From: Myrica gale
Lineage: Eukaryota > Streptophyta > Magnoliopsida > Fagales > Myricaceae
NCBI GenBank assembly: GCA_963930655.1
Contig: OZ005605.1
Location: 20,591,501 to 20,655,500, forward strand
Reading direction: 5' to 3'
Length of the DNA stretch: 64,000 bases
A program made the translations under genes and the position numbers. Shown in pieces: positions 21,692 through 32,550 of the stretch (position 1 is the first letter of the stretch; every line of letters begins with the position of its first letter). Below the pieces are notes generated by a model. That model saw only the letters and a list, made by a program, of their open reading frames with translations. It was not told where the DNA came from and made no database searches.

Positions 21692-24330
21692 GGTTTTTTT
21701 TTTCGGTAAAAGTCGAAATGTTATATATTGAAATTACAGATACAAAACCACAAAATACAAGAAGAGACAACAGATCCAAGACAAACACAAAGCAAAAGGA
21801 GAAAACCAAAAAAGAAAAGGAAAAACTAAGGAGGCTTAGCTTAACCCCATTGAACTTCCATAGGCCACAATCGAGAAGAAAGGAAGTGGGTACATCTCCA
21901 ATAAAGGAGTGGGCAGCCGCCCAGGCTGCTAAAGAGAGCGTCCAAATTGTTCGCTCCAGAAATTTTGGAGGGATAAAAGGAAGGGATAGAGAGAAGAAGA
22001 GGATGAAAACTGAGAAGGAGAGAGGCAATTTTCCACGGAACTAATTGCTAGCTTAAGAACCCTGAAGATGAGTAAGAAGAATACATTCCATGACAGAAGT
22101 AGAGTCTCATTGAAAAAGTAAACTCAAAATTTTCAAATCAGTCGCCTTAGATAAACGCCAAGTGAGCAGTTGCGGCTGCACCAATTAAAGGATCTGTAGT
22201 CTTAAAGCGCTCTATCCAAGCTTGAAGAATTGCATAATTGGAATGATAGATAATAGCAGCACCCATAGAGAAAGAAGGTCGAACAACAACATCAAAAGTC
22301 AAACAACAGTAGTGCCCATGGAGAAATGAGTGCGACAAAACTATCCGAAGAAGACGAGGAGAAAACCTCCATGTTGCTAAATGTTCCTGATGTGTGTGTA
22401 AAACTTGCTAAAGAAGAGCAGAAGGTGCAGAATGAATATTATCGTGCAAAAGCCTATTTCTAGCCATTCACACAAAATCCAACAGTAGGACAACAAATAG
22501 TCGAAAAGAGTGGCATTCACTGGCTAGAATCTTAAGAAAATGATAGGGGTCTAATATGCATTGAATCCAGTCGGAAATAGATCTCTGCTGAAGAAAACCC
22601 ACATTTAAATTCCACGGGGAGAGACACCATATCTATCAAGAATAAGAGCATACAAAGAGCAGGTGATGTGTGGATTCCAAGTTATCTCCGCAAAGAAGGC
22701 AAGATGAATCACCGTGAAAGGAGGAATGCAAATGTTGTGCAATTTTCTGGCGAGTAGGTAAAATGTCCCAAGCCACCTTCCACGGAAGTAGCTTCAATCT
22801 CTCATGCATATTAAGCCGCCATAATTTCTTCCAATCAATGGTTGGACCCAAATACAGTGTTGACAGATGATCAGAAGAGATTTTTCTATATGTTGATTTA
22901 ATCGTAAAGAGACCTTTTGGATCTGGAGTCCATATCATTTTATGAGCATTGCCAAGCGGAGGTAAATGGATATAGAGAATGCTATCTATTGATGTACTAT
23001 CAAAGGTGTTATTCAAAAGATTGGCTTTCCAAGATCTTGAAGAATGGATAATGAATTACTCACCAAAGATGCCGAGTTGAGCCTAGACAATCCACCTTTG
23101 GGGCGAGGAATAAAAGACGGAAGAGACAGAATCCAAGAATCTTCCTAAGTGCAAATATTCTCCTCTGAACCCACCAAAAAAAATGCTCCTGAGAGAGATG
23201 GGGACGAGACTTAAGGATCCCTTTCCAGATCCAAGAGGATGTACGCGGTACTTTTAGAAATTCCGAATTTTGGAGATACTTGGCACTTAGACATTTAACC
23301 CATGGCCTGGGATGTGGAGAAAGCATCTGCCAAACCAATTTGGAAAGAAGCGCTAAATTCATTTCTTAAACTTTTTTGATCCCCATACCACCTGCACACT
23401 TAGGAGAGTAAATTTGGTTCCAGGAGTGAAGAGAGAGGTGTTGCTTCCCGTCCAACTTGTAACCCCACCAAAATTTGTGAAGAAGAGAATCAATATTTTT
23501 GTAGATAGATTGAGGAATCAAGAAAGAGGACATACTGTAGATAGGAATCGAAGAAGCAACAGACTTAATCAACATAATTCTTCCAGCTTGAGATAGAAGC
23601 TTTCCTTTCCATCCCGAGACTTTGCTTTCAATACGATGTTGAAGATCTTTGAAAGCTTCTGTTTCAACCTGGGCAATAGTAATAGAAGGCCCAAATGACG
23701 AGAGGAGGAGGACATAGTGGGAAATCTGAACAAATCCCGAATCAATCTAGCAGAAGAAAGATTTGTATTTAAAGTAATAAATATGGAAGACTTTTGAGCA
23801 TTGAGAGCCTGTCCTGACCAATGGGAGAATAATCGTAAACAACGATTGATATTGGTCGCCTCCAACCGAGAGGCTTGGCAAAAAATAAGTAAGTCGTCGA
23901 TGTAGAGCAGATGCGTAATCGACGGACCATTTCGATTCAATCGGACTCTTTTCATCAATGAGAGAGAATTGGCTTTATCGAGCAATCGCGATAGAATCTC
24001 CATACCAATGACAAACAAAAATAATGATAAGGGGTCTCCCTAACAACGCCCACGAGTAGGGGTGACCCGATCATGAGGGTTACCATTAAGGATAATCGAG
24101 TAAAAAACGGAAGATCAACACTCCCGAATCAAATTTGTTCATCTAGAGCTGAAACCAAACATCTTGAGAGCAAGAAGGATCAAAGACCATTTCATTCTAT
24201 CATAAAAGCTTTAGACATATCTATTTTGAGTGCAAGATTTTCCTTTTTGCCTTTTTTGAGTGCCAAATCATGAAAAATCTCACGAGTCAAAATAGAATTG
24301 TCTTGAATAACCGACTAAATGTTAAGCATC
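21692..24330 (-). mobile_element. L1-type LINE, 5'-truncated, ORF2 3' half, degenerate
   Basis: Read on the minus strand, it starts near 24330 inside the reverse transcriptase. Parts in order: VIQDNSILTREIFHDLA, then KIDMSKAFDRMKWSL (24190-24290), then the GDPLSLFLFVIGMEILSRL block, then the catalytic box as YIDDLLIF (about 23880-23910) instead of the usual YADD. Next come the RT C-terminal region (WWGYKLDGKQHLSLHSW, LSKLVWQMLSPHPRPWVKCL), a zf-RVT domain (CLLCGDNLESTHHLLFVC, about 22640-22710) and an RNase H-like remnant near 22150-22340. It ends in a T tract at 21692-21701, the poly(A) tail in the LINE's own orientation. Several stops and frame changes break it; for example TGG to TGA changes are visible near 24040-24150. 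No autonomous function remains. Roughly 2.6 kb. Confidence 0.88.
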
Positions 24331-27049
24331 TTTGACTATCCGCTTAGGGCTGAGGTTAGCATGTTTGACTATCCATGCCCTAAGCCTCCCTCGGATGAAT
24401 AACCAACTCAATGTTAAGCATCCTATTACCGTTACGATTCGAATAGGAGCATCGACATGCCAGCAGCCAACTCAGTGCACTATAATATTCAGTAGAATAC
24501 TTTAACAGAAGTAGATGAACGGCACACCCAAAAATTAATATTAATTGTACATTATAACCGGTAGAAGTTATAATAGTCCCTATTTTATATTTCATTTCAT
24601 ATTTTAACGATAACCAAACCCCATATTCGATCTCTTAATAACTATATATGCGCATGGTGGAGTTTAAAGGCGTTGACCTATTGAAACCGTATAGAGGCCG
24701 CCGACGGACCCTATCGAGACAAGTGCAGATCATAACCTCTATGCTAATAATGCTATACGTATTCAAATAATTTTTCATACTTCCTGAGTAAGAAAATGAA
24801 AACGTGTCCACCGTGGCCCATGGTGGAAGTGGCCGGAGCCACGAAATGATAGTTTCCACGAAAACTCTGGACTTGGAAACAAGTTTAGTTCATGCCTTGA
24901 CTAAGAAATATTGGAGTTTAGACTTTAGTGGAGACAAAGTGAAGTGGGTTGGGCATTGTTGTTTAAGAACATCATGAGGGTGACGTAATTGCGATGATGT
25001 CAAAGAAGCTGAGAATTGTATGACTCGAGGCGTAGCAATGAGCGAGGTTTTTTGGGTGTTTGGGGAGTACGTGCCAATGAGCGAGGTTGTTTAGGTGATT
25101 GATCAGGAGCTCTCGTGTGGGAGGAAAGGATAAGAGGTGGCTGGCGCACTAGCTACCCAAACAAGTTCAAATTGCCGATTGGCTAGAGGATATCATATCT
25201 TTCCTTCTTTCAGTAATCAAAAAACCTAACTGGAAGCTTAGTGAAAAGAAAACTAAACTGCGCGCAGTGTCCTTGCACAACACCGACCAAATTCTGTATT
25301 AATAAAACTAGGCCTAATTCAATCTCTCGGCCCGAGCCCAATCGAACCTTATGGGTCCATGGGGCCGATGGCCCGAAATACCTAGGCCACATATCAGGGC
25401 ACGTAAAACGATATCACAACGGGCAAGATATCGGAAATCAATCCCACGACCGTAGGAAACCCTCCAAGAACCAACGCGGATATGGGCGAGAAAGATAGTG
25501 AAAAACCCCACTAAGGGGCGGTTAAAAGAGGAACAGACAACGAAAAGAAGTAGATCAAAGAGGGAAGAGTAAAGGAACATTTTGATATATTATTTTTAAT
25601 TTTTAATTTTATTTTAAAGGAACATTTTGATCATTTTAAAATAATTTAACAGTTAAATTAAATAATTTAACGGCCAAATCGCACAAGGTCAATAACTATG
25701 ATTCCCTAAATATAAAAATGTTTAACAGTTAAATCGTACTAAGATAGTAAATAAACAGTTAAATCGAACGAGATCGATGGCTATGATTCTCTGAAGATAT
25801 AAATAATTCAGCAGTTCAAATCGAACGAGGTCTATGGCGATGATTCCGTAAACATATTAATGAAGAGTTGTTGTGCAGCTAGCGTCACGATAAGGCCCAG
25901 CGTTCGGATTACATCCTCCTCCGAATGACTAAACAAGCTCCAGCTAGCGGACCGCAAACCCCCACGAACGAGATTGCTCGAGCGTGGATGAATCTACCCA
26001 AATTTCGCTGTGTTATAGGCCCGATCTTGAAAAGAACGATTTTGTCTTTTTATCGGCCCCAAACTGAAGACTTGTGGAACTCATATTACGCAGAGTGATG
26101 ATATTTTCTTCTTCTTCTTTTTATCCATATTGATGAGATTCTCATTCGGCCAATGGAAACCAGAAAAAAAGAGTCAAAAACAAAAAACAAAAGAAAGTCG
26201 TTAAGCAGACATGTTAGTGTGGCACACCGCACATGTGAGGGTCCGGTGTCTGGTTCTTATCACGGAAAGTTTCAAGGGTCCGCATGTCCTGTAGCAGTAG
26301 CTACTCATCAAGATCCATGTAACTTGTGTCTGGTCTCCCTATATACTTAATTATGCCCACCAGGCACCAACTAACTTCTGATGAAGGTGTCTCTCACTTA
26401 CAATTCCTCCAAGCAAGACAATTAACAATCATAGTATCTTAATCGTGGCCTAAGTCAAGAGTAATATTTTCGGGGTAGTGTCAGAACGACAAAGCTTAAT
26501 TCCAATTTAGCAATATAGAACTGCCATATCCAGGAGACAATGCTTGCTAAACGACAAGCAAATACAGGAGGAAACTTCCTCCATGCTTGTCCTTTTTTTT
26601 GTTCATAGATAGCCACTACTCACATGCCCAGCAGCATATCACGCCCCTTACATGTGCTTCCTCTTCAAAACAGGGGGAAGGATTCATGACCGTCCTACCT
26701 CCAGCCAACTTGCAATCTTTGTTTACTTTATTTATTTATGTATTTTCCTTCTCTAAAGATGCTGCATAACAGCGACTGGGTTCGGCAGTGAATGAAATAC
26801 ATCATAGGAAATCTGTAACAGCAGCTTTTATTAGATATCTACTTGCAGAGTTGCAGTAAAAAAACTGCTCTAAACCTGTATTTTCCGGGAAAAGTATGGA
26901 GTAGACATGGAAAAGAAAAAAAAAAGGGGGGGGGGGGGTAAGGAATAGAAAAGCTTGGCAAACACTTCTGCAGATATACATATCCATGACAATTTAAAAG
27001 GAAAAGAACAAATTACAAAAAAAAAAAACAGAGAGGGAGAGAATCACAT
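24331..27049. other. Gene-free stretch
   Basis: No supported exon. 25230-25560 is GC-richer and open in several frames, without a recognised product; it may be a repeat remnant. 26926-26938 is a run of 13 G preceded by an A tract. The 3' flank of the ARM gene begins near 26950. Confidence 0.4.
25575..25860. repeat. Tandem repeat, three to four diverged copies
   Basis: AGGAACATTTTGAT occurs twice at the left end. Then a unit of about 60-75 bp recurs, built on AACAGTTAAATCG, a GA(G/T)(A/G)TC(G/T)ATGGC(T/G)ATGATTC core and ATAAATAATT. Confidence 0.65.
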
Positions 27050-28786
27050 TCAGGAGTGCCAGAGTCCACTAAACATACTGCGGAATCTGTTTGTGGATAG
27101 CTTCCTGACAAGTCTCTTAGCATCAGAAACTTCAGCTTGTGCAAGTTTCTCTATGTTTTTCAGATACCCCGAATTCACAATCTTTTTTTTCACACTATTG
27201 CAGCTTGTTAGTGACATTAGTATAGAGACCAAGAACCTTTTGATACCTGAGTTTCCATCCTCTGAGTCGAGCAGTTGCAATAGCGATCCTATATTCTTGT
27301 CATCTTGCACGAATCTCTTCCGATTTTTAGGGACCGACACCATGCCAGAGAGTGCCTCAGCTGCCATTTCCCGAACTTCAAATGACTTTGCATTGAGGAA
27401 TTTAACAAGCTCAGTCATAAACCCGGCATCACCTAGTGCTTTCTTGGCCGCCTCTGAAGTCCCACACAGCCTGAACGCCACCTTCAGAGTCAATTCTTGG
27501 AGGGAAACTTCCCCATTGCAAATATAATACATAAGCTGATCCACAAAGCCATAATTGATCAAAATATTTACATCACTCGTGGAAGAGAAACACAAACTCT
27601 CAATTGCTCTCAATGCAATCTCCCGGATTTTCGAAGAATACGACCATTTATGATCTACAACGCGTAGTAATGCTCCAATTCCTCCATCTCGAATCACCAT
27701 CTCTCTAATCAATTCATCTCCAAATGCTATGCTTTGAATGAATTCAATGGATATCGCCTGCAAAGCTTCATCTTTTGACCTTGAAAGCTTGATAATCATT
27801 GAAATAGCACCTTCTTCAACCATAAACCGCTTTATTTCTTCAACTCCAATTAGATTTCTCAGCACCCCACAAGCGAGACCAACCAACTCTCCCTCGCAAT
27901 GGACACCAGCACATATTTTCAACAACGCAGTCACTCCCCCATGAGCCGAGACCGACCAAGCATTTTCAGAATTCTCCGTCACTTTCTTCAAACACCTTAC
28001 AGCACCCTCTTTCCCGAGCTCACTCCCACATTCCAACACGCGAATCAACGGCGCAATAACCCCCGCACCAATCAGAAACCCCTTACACGAATCGTATCCC
28101 GCGATCACCGAAACCACCTTGGCAGATGCTTCTTGGATCTCCGTCTCAGGCGAATCAAGAAAATTCACCAACACGTTTACGGCATCATCCACTTCAAAAA
28201 TTACTTTCACATATTTCTCGTCCTCGACCACAACATCGTACAGATTAACCAAAGCTTGCCTTTTCATACCTGCATCGCCGACCTTCATCCTGGTTAACAA
28301 GTCTCTTATATAAAACCGCATGTCGTCTCTGCAAGCACCAAGACCTGGCTTTGAAACAACCAAGGCATACCCATGAGTCAAGATCCCGGCTGTGTACATG
28401 TCCGAGATATCCTTCACGTGCCGATCGAGTTTCGTAAGGATCACATTCAAGTCGCTCTGCATGAGAAGCTTTCCGCTATAAGAGAGGTCGACGCAGCGGC
28501 GAGCGAGGTCGTAGCACTCGTTGATTGTGACTAATATGGCAGAACTTAAGCCTGATAGCTCTGGGTTTCCGCTTGAGAACTGGCAGTTCTCCGTGGCGAT
28601 TAAGCCCGCGTTCAGCTCCTCAAGCTTGCCCCGAATCAATTGCCACTTCGCCGCAAAGACTTTGATCGAGTAAGAGAGAGTAATCAACGAGGATATAATT
28701 TCAAGGGCTCGCCGAAGACTGGACATCCCGGGAGATGTTTCCGGCGAGCCGTGGCCTGGTTTTTCTTCTACCATCGTGGTTCTCAC
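27050..28786 (-). CDS. ARM-repeat superfamily protein, intronless
   Basis: 578 residues in one exon. After a short acidic start there is an N-terminal helical domain (about residues 20-170: SSLRRALEIISSLITLSYSI, CYDLARRCVDLSYSGKLLMQ). This resembles the U-box-associated N-terminal domain of plant ARM proteins, but no U-box is present. From about residue 175 to the end there are tandem armadillo repeats. Examples are QALVNLYDVVVEDEKYVKVI, IQEASAKVVSVIAGYDSCKG and VREMAAEALSGMVSVPKNRK. The tail is basic (KRLVRKLSTNRFRSMFSGLW). It resembles the uncharacterised Arabidopsis ARM proteins At2g05810 and At5g50900, which are also single-exon or nearly so. Such proteins are thought to act as protein-binding scaffolds; the partner is unknown. 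The start may be Met-1 or Met-5. No damage seen. Confidence 0.88.
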   Translation of the reverse strand: MRTTMVEEKPGHGSPETSPGMSSLRRALEIISSLITLSYSIKVFAAKWQLIRGKLEELNAGLIATENCQFSSGNPELSGLSSAILVTINECYDLARRCVDLSYSGKLLMQSDLNVILTKLDRHVKDISDMYTAGILTHGYALVVSKPGLGACRDDMRFYIRDLLTRMKVGDAGMKRQALVNLYDVVVEDEKYVKVIFEVDDAVNVLVNFLDSPETEIQEASAKVVSVIAGYDSCKGFLIGAGVIAPLIRVLECGSELGKEGAVRCLKKVTENSENAWSVSAHGGVTALLKICAGVHCEGELVGLACGVLRNLIGVEEIKRFMVEEGAISMIIKLSRSKDEALQAISIEFIQSIAFGDELIREMVIRDGGIGALLRVVDHKWSYSSKIREIALRAIESLCFSSTSDVNILINYGFVDQLMYYICNGEVSLQELTLKVAFRLCGTSEAAKKALGDAGFMTELVKFLNAKSFEVREMAAEALSGMVSVPKNRKRFVQDDKNIGSLLQLLDSEDGNSGIKRFLVSILMSLTSCNSVKKKIVNSGYLKNIEKLAQAEVSDAKRLVRKLSTNRFRSMFSGLWHS

Positions 28787-29718
28787 TCGTTTTGGAGCAA
28801 ACCCATCTCTTGTTTGGGTCTGATCCTGCGAAGTGCGTACAAATGTTCCGCCGAGAAATGAGAATTCTGGTACAGAACGGAGCCTGGGAAACGCTTAATC
28901 GAAGACTGTTCGACTGGGCCTCTAATTTCTTGTCTATGCTTATCCTTTATTTGCAGCTCAAACTGAATTAGATTTCAGTGCGAGTATACGGTACGGCCCT
29001 TCTGGGAGGATTGTGTAACAGTGACAGGTCAAAGCTGGAGGTGGCAGAGGCAAGGGTAGCTGTGTCCACTGTGTTCGGAGTCGGAGCATATTTAAAGAGA
29101 GGATATTTAGAGAGAGAGAGAGGGAGGGGCTCTTCGAAAGGACAAAAGGAGGTGTGGGATTTTTTCTCTCTTCCGATAAAGGTATGTGAAAGAATTGATA
29201 AAGGTAGTTTCTTTTTGTGGTCTTATTTTTGGGGGTAAATGCTTGCAGTGGTTTTTTATTTGCAGCATACAGAGTTACAAAAAAAGCATACGCAAAAGCG
29301 TTGCTTAAATTATGTGGTTGATCCTTAATTATTGTATTTTTAGGTGATTCTTAATTATTGTCTGATTATGCTTCATAGTGATCTGCGGGAGCTATTGGTT
29401 AGCTGTGACTGTCATAATTTTTACAGTACCATTTTGTCAGATATGCAGCTTTTAAGAGTTGTTTTCATTCCTATGTGCACTAGAATACATTTATCATTCA
29501 TTAGTTGAGTTAATACAGAGTACAATTATACAACAGCTAAAGGTTTGTTCTAAAGAAAGAAAGATTGAGGTTTGTTCTAAAGGAAGAAAGATTTCTACTG
29601 CGTGAAAATGTGCAGATGATAATTTATCGCCCTAGGAGAGGGGAAAAAGATTCAGTCCAATGTGTGCTGAGTCCAAAACTTTTATGCATAATTATTAATA
29701 TTATGGTATTAACTTTTT

Positions 29719-29992
29719 ATAAATTATTTTTTAGACTATAACTTTGAACGGAGCCGTCCTTGTAATCTGTTTTTTAGATATATAGACCATTTCTTCCCTT
29801 AAAAATCAGTCCACTAACAAAAATGTCGTCCAAGTTAAACTATCCAACCTCAAAAATAGATATATCAACTATTAACTCATATCGGTCATATTTTAATTGT
29901 CTAACTTTTGATAGACAAAATAATTTATATGTATAAAAAATATAACACATGGACCATCCTCTTCAAAGTTGTACTTTAGAAAATTAATTTAT
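29719..29992. mobile_element. Foldback (MITE-like) element
   Basis: The left arm (about 29719-29760), with TATAACTTTGAACGGAG, is the imperfect inverted complement of the right arm (about 29948-29992), with CTCTTCAAAGTTGTACTTTA. Noncoding, about 275 bp. Confidence 0.5.
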
Positions 29993-30203
29993 TAAAAGTA
30001 AAAGCTACAGGAACTGTAAGGATAATTAAGTCAAACTTTTATAACATCTAAAAGATAAAAATAATCATCCCGCTCTCCTTCATTAAAATAAGATGGCGAG
30101 TTTTATCTCTCTATTTAGAAAAGTAAATATAGACTGCTCGTTATAACAAGTTTAGATTGGAGGCTTTGATTTGAAAATTGGGAGTTTGTACTGACTGAGG
30201 AGG

Positions 30204-30395
30204 TGACTGAAGAAGTGGGTTGTGATTAAGATACAATTCCTTGAATGCTATCTGAGGCCGGGGGTCGAATCCCCCTCTTCCGCAGGCTAAAGTCTGCTCC
30301 ACCGTTTTGCCTAAAAAATATATCCTTGAATGCTATCTGAGGCCGGTTGCTAGTAGATTTGTCTCTCTGCGTAAAAAAAAAATTAAAAAAAAAAT
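30204..30395 (+). mobile_element. SINE-like tRNA-derived retroposon
   Basis: GGGGTCGAATCCCCC at 30260-30274 is a good RNA polymerase III B box/T-arm. A weak A-box-like TGACTGAAGAAGTGGG lies about 45 bp upstream, and the repeat ends in a long A-rich tail (30372-30395). The segment CCTTGAATGCTATCTGAGGCCGG is present twice (30239 and 30323 onward), so the copy is internally duplicated. The fold does not extend to a complete tRNA. Confidence 0.5.
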
Positions 30396-30784
30396 CGAAA
30401 GGAGTTAAAATGCATGACGAATATCAAAACCAAATCTGTCAGGATAAAGCTGAGTACTTGTCCTAATTACTTGACCGTATAACATGCATGGCAGGCTGCG
30501 GCGAACTAATAATCAATTTCTTATCAGCTATTTCATTTCGTGATTTATTCATGTCACGTACGTATTGCGTTCACCTCACGATCCAGCGTGAAATTGCTGA
30601 GTAATTTAACAAAGGGACTTTACCAGCTCCAACAATCTCACTTTACAGATAGTAAAGCACTGGAGAAATTAATGAGGGCATCTAGAATTCACTGATTAAG
30701 TGCCGTACTGGGGTCCCAAAGTGTAAGAAGGAAGTGCAATAAAAGAAGCTGCATAAAAGAAAAGTGCAAAAAGAAGAAGCAAAG

Positions 30785-30837
30785 CTGTTTATGAGAACCT
30801 TTTTTTTTTTTTGGCTAAGAACTGTTTATGAGAACCT
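30785..30837 (-). mobile_element. Ultra-short retroposed tail with 16-bp target duplication
   Basis: CTGTTTATGAGAACCT occurs at 30785-30800 and again at 30822-30837. Between them are only 21 bp: twelve T followed by GGCTAAGAA. On the minus strand that is a short 3' end plus poly(A), the structure left by a severely 5'-truncated LINE-mediated insertion. Confidence 0.8.
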
Positions 30838-32394
30838 AATTAGCTAGAGTGGGGGAAAAAACAGCCCTTATGGACACCGCCCCTCCTAATAATTTACTAT
30901 GTTGATTAGGTGAAATATAACAAAGAGGGTAGCTTTCAGTACTCTTAGCATGGGCAGACCCACCCCCACCATGTGAAAGCCCTTATATGGCTTGAGTAAG
31001 CAGTCACCTTGTGAGGAGGAACATCTCCGAAACCAATAGGTAGAAAGGAGTTCTTTTTCTGGCCAATTTTTTTTTTTATCTGAGTGTAAATGACGAGAGG
31101 ACCTAAAACAAAAGCCAAAGCTTCCCGTGTCAAAACAATGACAAAAGAGAGCATGCACGGGGGAATATTGGTCATAAAGCAATGGAGCAATTTATTGCTG
31201 TTTTAGTGGAATATTAGATGTGGGGGCAAAAGCATCATGCCCGTGGAAACCACGGAAGAATATGACAAATGATATACACAAAAGAAAATTTAATCACCCA
31301 TGACTCGATTAGTTGTCGAGTTTTGTTCTTATACTGTCTTAGAACATGACAAACCAGAAACCACCCATTATTCTTTTTGTGGTCACGGATCAACATTTTA
31401 TGTTATCTCACCTTAACGAGCATGCTTTATCCCAAGGGTTGAGAATGATTCGGCTTTAACTATGTCTAAAGAATGATTCGGCATTGGTCTTGCTGAAAGA
31501 TAATCAAGTGGGGAATGTCGGCGTTAACCCTTTTCAGCTATCCGGCCTCTCTTGACTCTTCTGCGCTTTCTGTTCCTAGGCCCCATTGCTGGCTAACGAT
31601 TCCATCGTAATAAAAAATTTGCTGCATCTAACTGCGTCTTCGTCTCCTCACAGATGACTGGACCTGCACATGGCCTCAATCCACTGTTAGGGCCTGCAAA
31701 TCTTGCACCTAACAAGAAACAAAACATTCATGTCTGCCAGAAACTTTGAGTAGCTTATTTAGCTGAAGGCTTTGTCGGCAGCAGATGAAGGATGAGAAAT
31801 ACGTAATGATGATGACCAACTGCATCTTCGAGTTAGTTGATGTAGTGCTTGGACAAATAGGGTTTCCGTCTAGCAATCTTTGCACAGAAACACCCAAAAG
31901 ATATCCAAAAAAAGGCCCTCAACGACTCTACACTGTGCTGGTTGTTTAATGCTACTGGTGTTAGGTACAATGCCATTTGTATGAAAAAGCAGAAAGTGAT
32001 GGCCCCCTAAGAAAACTTTGAGTAGGAAAGAAGGGAAATTTGAGTCTGCAGCCCGGTTGCAGAGTACCTTAGCTTTGAAGAGATAAGTACACGTGACAAG
32101 ATTTCATGTTCATCTATCCCATTGAAGGAATTTATAAAAAAAAATGAAATAAGACATATTGCTTCATTTCATAGGAACAGATTTGTTCCCAATCATTCCC
32201 ACTATTTGGTGTTGTACTGTTTATTGAATCCAACATCTTATAACTAGTATTACTGTTATTATTATCCTCATCATGAAGAAAAATTCCACTCTATTTGCTT
32301 CTGGTGGGAATGAAGTTTGAGTTACCAATTTGTGTACAAAGTATAAAATTCTAGATGGCTGGCTGCTAATTCAAACTTGACTAAAGATGTAAAG

Positions 32395-32550
32395 GGGAAA
32401 TGTTCGGTCCTAAAGTTTCAATCCTAATAAGTCCTAACAAGGGTTTTAATGTTGTCAACATATTAATTAGTTTTATTAATAGTCTAAATTACATTAAACA
32501 ATATATTAGAACCCGTTAGAATTGAAGCTTTAATATCGAAACATTTTCCG
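32395..32550. mobile_element. Foldback (MITE-like) element
   Basis: GGGAAATGTTCGGTCCTAAA at the left pairs with the complement of the right end (GGAAAATGTTTCGATATTAA), and both arms continue with CTTCAAT/TTTCAATCCTAA. About 155 bp, noncoding. Confidence 0.55.

Noticed and set aside
27899-28313. Plus-strand frames inside the ARM gene
   Set aside because: Antisense shadows of a long intact coding exon.
30255-30300. Possible tRNA gene
   Set aside because: Only the T-arm/B box is convincing. No acceptor stem or anticodon arm can be folded, and a duplicated segment plus an A tail points to a SINE.
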